DNA from: Vicia villosa
Lineage: Eukaryota > Streptophyta > Magnoliopsida > Fabales > Fabaceae
DNA: 64,000 nucleotides
NCBI RefSeq assembly: GCF_029867415.1
Contig: NW_026705585.1
Coordinates: 124,001-188,000, forward strand
Direction of reading: 5' to 3'
Below, piece after piece: positions 58,214 through 64,000 of this stretch (the first letter of the stretch is position 1; each line of letters starts with the position of its first letter). The translations under genes and the position numbers were made by a program. The notes under the pieces are model-generated. The model was not told the DNA's origin. It worked only from the letters and a program-made list of their open reading frames with translations, and searched no databases.

Positions 58214-60733
58214 TGTCATACCCCAAAATTTACCCGATGCGATTCGCATCTTCTGAATTACTAAAGGCGTTAAAATTAAGAGCCATAGGGTTTAATATAC
58301 CTATTATTAAACTCGCCCTCTTATAAAATGCCCTTGTAAACTGGTTAAAATAAAGTGGAGGTGTGGATAGGAAAATTTGGGGAAATCCATTTTGTTTTGG
58401 GCCCATTTATCTCTTATCATTTAATCATTTTTATTATCATTTTTCACTTTTAATAATATTATTATCACTAACTGCAAGACTATTAGTATTATTAATTTCA
58501 ACTGTTATTTTTTATTAAAAATACTATTGTTAATTTCAGTTTGTTTTATTAACCAATATTACTAATAATTATTATTAAAAGTACTATTATTAACTAGTTC
58601 TATTATTAGGAGGGTGTTAATTATTAGTCAGGTTAAGTGGATTAACAAGTTAAGTGAAGTGAATGGGCCACGTGGGTGTTGGATTTGGGCCAGGCAGAGT
58701 TATTAGGGTCAAGAGCTTGGATCGGGTTCGCGTAGGTGGGCCGGGTCAACCCAGGACCCAACCCGATCCTGTTCACTTTCGTCTTCAGCTTCCTCTTGCG
58801 CCGCCGCCGCTCACCATCTGCAAACAAACCCTAATCCAATCTCATGCAATCAAACCCTAAGATCTATTTGGAAAAAACTCAGGCCTATGGATTATAGCAT
58901 CTAACAGAATCTTCAGTGAATCAATTAACAAAATGAAATCAAATCCAAAGATAACAAAATCAAATTTGGTCTTTATTAAGAAATTGAATAGATTACAAAG
59001 AAATCCAATCTGGAATTGATAACAAACCTAATTGAAACTAATCTAACATTTCCTAATTAGAAATCTAACCTAAGACTATAAAACGAAAAAAAAAACAGAT
59101 GAGGGGGGGATTTTTCTGGAAACTTGAGGAGTCTCGGCGCCGCCACGATCGAAGTCTTGAACTTCTAGATCTTCATCTTCGATTACCTGCGAACACCAAA
59201 AGACGAAGGGGATTAGATCGGAATCGGAAGCCAATACGATCCAGAAATTGAAGACGCAAGGTAACCTAATCGCGACTTAGCTTAAGATTGGTTGTGAATC
59301 ATTGCATGTTCATGTTTCTGTCTTGATGAACCTGGGTTTAATTGGGTTTAGGGTTAATCACTTTGGGGTTTTCTGGGTTTGATGTTTGAAGATTTGAAGT
59401 TTCCGGTTGAATATCAACCGGAAAACTGGAAAGGACGATGGTTATTAGGGTGGTTCCCGGTGGGGGTTTGGGATTCTGCTGGGTTCTTGTTTCTAGGTTC
59501 ATGCGTTTGAGTGAGAGAGCTAGAGAGAAAGTGAGAACGAAGAGAGGGAAGGAGATTAGAGAGAGAAAGATAAGAGAGAAATGAGAGGGGGCGGGGAAAG
59601 TGGGATGGGGAAGTTGATCTCCCAGCCGTCAGATTAACGCCAAGTGGCTTCACGATAGCCACTTGGTTGGTGTTGAGACCTTGATCTCTTACCTCTTCTC
59701 TTACCATACACCCCAGCTAAAAACTCATGCAGGCCCTTGGATATTGATGCGCCAGATCCTATGACCAAGAGCGTTGAATGTCCACTACGCTCATGCACCC
59801 TCACCATACCCAATCATGCAGAGTGGGCACCTTAATGGGCTTAGCCCAATACTAATTACACCACCCAGGTTTACTATAGCAATGCAACATACACCCCTTT
59901 GTACAAAGATTAAAAACAACATTTAAATAATTAATTTTGTGAAATTTTAATTGTTTAATTATTTGTTTTATCGATGATTTAATCCAATTTTCTCCTCGAA
60001 CCGACTAAACCCATTAGTCGCAGTAGACGAGAAATAACTTTTGATCATTTAATTTATTTATTAATAATATAATTGATTTTAATCTATTTATTAATGATAT
60101 AATCGATTCAAGTTTAATTCTCTCCTCGACCCGACTAAATCTATTAGTCGCATTAAACGAGAGGTAAAAACATATATAAAACTTAAAATATATTTAATTT
60201 GCTGCCCGCGACGATCAATCCATCGATCTGAGTAATCAGCAATGCCCCATAATCCGTTAGCTATACTGACCAAATCTATTGGTCACCGCATCTAACGGTA
60301 CCATATCAAATCAGGGTTGTACGCCCAAACAAACATTCAAAACACACTAAACCACGACACTACGGATTTTTATCCTAGGCAATTCAAACACTTTCATATC
60401 AAATTCTAAGGCGTACAATCATGTGCCCGAACTACGTTGACTCTGATTCTCCCTAAGGAGATACGTAGGCACTTGGATAACCAAGGCGAGTCCCCCTCCC
60501 TAAAATCTCAATTTTTCCCCTATTCACTTTCTTAGCTATTAAGCCTCAATGTTTTAGCCATAAAACTGTTACCCTAGATTCAAAGCCAATAGGAAAGGGT
60601 TGAGGGTGCCTAACACCTTCCCTCAACCTGATTATAATAACTTACCCCGATCTCTAAACTGCGTAGGGTTTCCTATTCGCCCTTCAGAATAGGTGGCGAC
60701 TCTAAGTCTTTATTTTTAGGGCAGGTTGCTACA
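58214..60733 (+). mobile_element. 3' LTR of the non-coding element
   Basis: 2520 bp, same length as the 5' LTR. It differs from it at about twenty sites by eye, e.g. gatgcg/gatgca near the start, ggtggcgact/ggtgccgact near the end, and A- and G-run lengths near 59090-59110. Followed by TSD acccc. Confidence 0.93.
60599..60627 (+). other. LTR-terminal hairpin (instance 4)
   Basis: Identical to instance 3, in the 3' LTR. Confidence 0.65.
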
Positions 60734-60738
60734 ACCCC

Positions 60739-61881
60739 AAAAATATTTAACTATGCCCTACTCCAATCCTCCCAATTTTGTTTCTTGAATAAAAACAACA
60801 TCTATATCTTCTTTATGGTTTTGGAAACCCAGCCTTTTTTCTCTTAGAGCTACTGCCCCCACCTCTAATATTATAATAAAGAATTATCATGGGTAATTCC
60901 TCTCAATCTCCTTCCCAACCTTGGCTCCTCCTACATCTCTCCTTTCTATCTCCTCTATTTTGGTTACTGGGTCAAAATCAACAGAATTGTTAGACACTCC
61001 CAGACTTTTAATAGACCTCCATAACCCCTATGAAACTTTTACCAAAGCTCCTTTTTCTATTATATGGTTACAGTTGCTAATATCATATTGGGATAAGGAA
61101 TCATAGGATAAAGGTATGCCATGAGATAAATAATTATATTTAGCATAGAGATTGTTGATACCTGATGCAATTAGATTCTGTTCCTGGTTGAGACAAGAGT
61201 GAAGTTCCACCGGATAGCTAAAGTTTTCCATCTTCAAACCCAGGTTAATAACTTCCCGCATCTTCTTTCTCATCTTCTTGGAATTCTGCAATTTGTTGCA
61301 ATGCTCATCGAAGGTAAGTGGATTGGTACCCTCACTGTTAGCCAAATCCATGATTTGTGTTTTCTGTTTTTTTCCGTTGGAATTGGTAATCAAATTTCAA
61401 ATTAAGTTGTTACTTGGGCCACAAAAACCATGAGGCCCACATCCAATACCACTTCCATCAATTAAAGGTCCAAAATAATCACCTCCAGGTTCTGTCAACA
61501 AATAACCCAGCGGGTCCCACCTTTGTATCCATGTCACCGATTTTTTTTGTTGTATCTGCAATTGCTATGGATCAAGCAACATGGTTGTATGTTTCATTTG
61601 ATATGGTATCAGAGAGGCTAGGGCACACATTACCCGATGCATATTTGTCCAAAAAATTGTTATTGCAATTAATGTTTCTTGTGACCGCGCCGAATACCTC
61701 CCCCTTTCCAACATCAGAAGTAGCTTTCCCATTGCTACCGACATTCCTTGAAATGTCTCCATCATTCTCGGTTAAACTTACCTCGTCGCAACGAAGCTTC
61801 ACCTCCGTGTTGTCATATTCCTTACTTCCCATCTCTCATGAATCATCACTATCCTCATAACCATAGTAAGAAGAGTAATCT
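60739..61881 (-). pseudogene. LINE 5' portion: ORF1 remnant and endonuclease start
   Basis: On the minus strand, ORF1-like sequence (61881 to about 60920, including frames at 61572-61832 and 61028-61393) is followed by an endonuclease start at about 60885. That start reads MIILYYNIRGGGSS and then DVVFIQETKLGG, the N-IRG and QETK blocks of APE-type endonucleases. After about 45 codons it reaches the LTR element at 60733. Continuing on the other side of that element one is already in RT, so most of the endonuclease had been deleted. At 61881 it is cut by the LTR starting TGTAACACCC. Confidence 0.75.
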
Positions 61882-63759
61882 TGTAACACCCGTATAATTT
61901 TAATTTCAATTTAATTTGGATATTGGATTAATAATTAGAATTATTATGGATTTTATGAAAATATTGGAAAAGATGATGGTTTATGGCATTTGGGCCATGT
62001 GTGAGATTAGAAAAAGAGGAGGTGTGGTGTAGTAAAGCCTTTACTAATTTTAATATTATTTTTCATAAAACAATAAGAATTGGGAAAGAAAGGACAGAAC
62101 GTGAAAAGAGAGACTGAAGGTTGGAACACGAAGAACGTGAAAGGAGAACTGAAGAGGGAGAGACCAATCAAGAACTCTTGGCTAAGGTAAGGGGGACTCT
62201 CCAGTTAATCTCTATTATTATATGTTATGAATGATAATATTGACTAGGGATGTTGTTTAGATCAATAGGTTCTGTATTCTGATTTTGCTTTGTGTTCATC
62301 CTTAGATTGAAATCAATGAATGTGAATCCCTAATAAATTGAGTAGAATTAGGTTGTGATGAGTAAAATCGAATAAAGGGTCATATACTATTGATGTTAGA
62401 TGAATCCTATACTATTAAGAGTGTGGAATTTATGGTTTTAGATCCAAATCGCAGGCTGCAACAGATGGATTCGCGAGGAAGACGAATGGGTAAGTTGCAG
62501 GTTTTGGGAACTTCTGCCCATTCACGTATGATACGCGTATGGTACGCATATGGTGGGGGGGTACGCGTATGGTATGCTCCCCATTGTGCACCAAAATGCA
62601 CCTTCTACTGGTACGCGTATGGTACATGTATGATGAGATATTGGTACGTGTATGGCCTTGTGATACGCGTATGTGTGCGTTTTGTGTGGAAATGTGGTTC
62701 TGTTCATACGCGTATGATACACATATGGTGTGTGTGTGTTTGTGGAATTTCGGCCCTGTTGGTACACGTATGGCCAGCGTGAAATGCAGATTTTTGCTGT
62801 TTGTGAATTTTGAAAGTTGATGATGCGTAACTTTTGAACTGATGATCTGTTTGGAATGATGTTTGGACTATGATGAGTAGAATGAGATAATCTGTATGAT
62901 TAATTGATATATAATTTTATTGACTGATGTTAATGTATATATGAACATGCTTGTTAATGATGATGATGATGAAATGAGTATAAGATGATGTTACTCATAA
63001 AATGATGATGATGATGAAAGTATGTTTTATATATGTTTGCATGCATACATAACTATTGTTGAGGGCTGAATCCTGATGATGTGGGGATTCAGTGAGGGGT
63101 ATAATTCCCATTGTGTGGAATTGTACTGGCAGGGCCGTATCTTGATAAGGTTAGATCGGTCGGTGGGTTTTCCCATTGATGATGTTGGTACCACATGCAT
63201 AGTGTCAGTTTCATACATATGCATGACTTTTATAACATGATTAATATATGTTATGTTATGACTTGATGATTGTGAATGTGTGATGATGATGTGTCTGAAT
63301 ATGAAACGATTGGGTGAATGATATAACTATGATATAACTATGATATATTGTTGTTTATGATGCAATAACATTGGTTAATTGTGATGAGACTCACCCTTAC
63401 TTGTTGTCATTTTCAGATGAGGATAGCGGCTTGACTTGGTGAGGATTAGCTCATAAGTCGATGTATTAGTTAGCGTCAGGTTTCATGCTCTCATAGATGT
63501 AACATTGGGAACACGATGTTTGAGTTTGAGAGGATAACTCTATTTGTTTAATTTATTTTAATGATATGATGTTGACTTGACGATTTATTGTCGCTGTGTA
63601 AACATGATAATTTTAATTATGAGTTATGATTATATGTTCTTGGTGAATGCATGACATAAGATGAATGAGGTTTATTTTATTATGAATTGTGACACCCTTA
63701 TTGCATGTTACTCTGATTTAATTTGTTAATTGCCGCGGGGGAATTAGAGGGGTGTTACA
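61882..63759 (+). mobile_element. 5' LTR of a TGTAACACCC-type Ty3-gypsy element
   Basis: 1878 bp with perfect 10-bp terminal inverted repeats, TGTAACACCC at the start and GGGTGTTACA at the end, followed after 4 bp by an initiator-Met primer site. This combination fits chromovirus (Tekay/Del-like) elements, but no coding region is in the window, so lineage is inferred. The first 5 bp before it (aatct) could be its target duplication. Contains the ATACGCGTAT array and gatgatgat microsatellites near 62960-63020. Its body extends beyond the window or is interrupted at 63822. Confidence 0.75.
62523..62775. repeat. array of the palindrome ATACGCGTAT
   Basis: About nine copies of (g/c)(g/a)tacgcgtatg or one-base variants between 62523 and 62775. 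Some are close pairs (62531 and 62541), others 40-50 bp apart. It lies in the middle of the gypsy LTR. Confidence 0.85.
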
Positions 63760-63763
63760 ATAG

Positions 63764-63775
63764 TGGTATCGGAGC
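63764..63775 (+). promoter_or_regulatory. primer-binding site (initiator Met tRNA)
   Basis: TGGTATCGGAGC, one base from the standard TGGTATCAGAGC, placed 4 bp after the LTR end. Confidence 0.85.
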
Positions 63776-63821
63776 ATAGTCGGTCGTTGTGACCAGAGTC
63801 TTAGTGTCAGTCTTTCCTGTG

Positions 63822-64000
63822 TGTAATACGGTGAACTAACTTTTATATAATCGAAATGTCGCGGATAGCAAAAGTCGCCACCGACTTTTATTTTATCCAA
63901 ATTAATAGAAAGGCTAAAAGAACAGGAAAAACCTTTTTAAAAAGAAACTGAGTACGGGGGGTAATTTATGCAAAGGGAAGGTGTAAGGCACCCTTTGCAT
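63822..64000 (-). mobile_element. end of an Ogre-like LTR, nested in the gypsy element
   Basis: On the plus strand it starts TGTAATACGGTGAACTAAC and is clearly similar to 539-720, with the shared phrases gtcgccaccgacttttattt and gggaaggtg. It is therefore the terminal 179 bp of a minus-strand LTR whose remainder lies outside the window. It contains the LTR-terminal hairpin at 63968-64000. Confidence 0.8.
63968..64000 (-). other. LTR-terminal hairpin (instance 5)
   Basis: In LTR sense: outer ATGCAAAG/CTTTGCAT, inner GGTG/CACC, loop of 5, bulge TTCC. Compared with instance 1 (TGAAAAG/CTTTTCA) the outer stem differs by a compensated base pair. Confidence 0.65.

Larger units (their letters stand above)
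49476..60733 (+). mobile_element. complete non-coding LTR retrotransposon (LARD-like, Ogre-related)
   Basis: An 11258-bp element with two 2520-bp LTRs (49476-51995 and 58214-60733), both TGTCATACCCC...TTGCTACA, flanked by the 5-bp duplication acccc (49471-49475 and 60734-60738). A primer site (51996 onward) and polypurine tract (58202-58213) are intact, but the 6.2-kb interior encodes no Gag or Pol. It must therefore be mobilised in trans. The LTRs differ at only about twenty sites plus a few indels by eye, under 1 percent, so insertion is recent. Termini, primer site and polypurine tract resemble Ogre/Tat elements. It lies inside a minus-strand LINE. Confidence 0.95.

Overview
The window is nuclear DNA from a flowering plant, most likely a temperate legume. 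The TE families point there: Ogre/Tat-type Ty3-gypsy LTRs beginning TGTCATACCCC, a SIRE/Maximus-type Ty1-copia element beginning TGTTAGAACAAG with an env-like region, hAT, Tourist and CACTA-type elements, and long (TA)n tracts. Species cannot be decided from the sequence alone. I find no intact single-copy host gene. Almost everything is transposable elements, many nested, plus a few broken gene fragments.

Layout. 1-538: degenerate LINE reverse transcriptase (copy A). 539-5440: 3' end of an Ogre-like element on the minus strand (3.8 kb LTR, polypurine tract, tail of 47-bp hairpin repeats); its LTR contains a hAT MITE and a tRNA-like box. 5906-7402: two LINE fragments, the second holding an exact second copy of 1-538. 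8559-23699: the 3' half of a Tat-lineage Ty3-gypsy element (integrase end, repeat tail, antisense ORF with its own TATA box, 3' LTR), split by a 9.07-kb SIRE-type copia element (11005-20074, minus strand, target duplication ataaa). That element keeps gag, protease, integrase and env-like sequence but has lost reverse transcriptase and RNase H.

23875-28866: two ~756-bp direct repeats around a truncated Ogre-like LTR. 28861-35937: (TA)n tracts holding three copies of a ~250-bp palindromic element, a hAT MITE and a CACTA-like element. 36301-37851: copia RT-RNase H and LTR. 38224-41195: a transposon-like unit carrying a three-exon plant mobile domain (PMD) gene, flanked by palindromes. 42881-44325: pseudogene of a chloroplast CRM-domain splicing factor, broken by a MITE. 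44409-46012: MITEs. 46060-47161: copia integrase remnant.

47162-61881: a minus-strand LINE split by a complete but non-coding LTR retrotransposon (49476-60733; 2520-bp LTRs, TSD acccc). 61882-64000: 5' LTR and initiator-Met primer site of a TGTAACACCC-type gypsy element that interrupts the LINE and is itself invaded by an Ogre-like LTR at 63822.

Nesting order, inferred: copia remnant, then LINE, then the non-coding LTR element and the gypsy element, then the Ogre LTR; separately Tat, then SIRE. The most interesting signals are RNA-structure-like. A hairpin near the 3' end of five LTRs keeps an inner GGTG/CACC stem while its outer stem changes with compensation. Tandem hairpin arrays with compensatory stem changes occur inside several Tat/Ogre-related elements. 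A palindromic element sits exactly inside (TA)n tracts three times.
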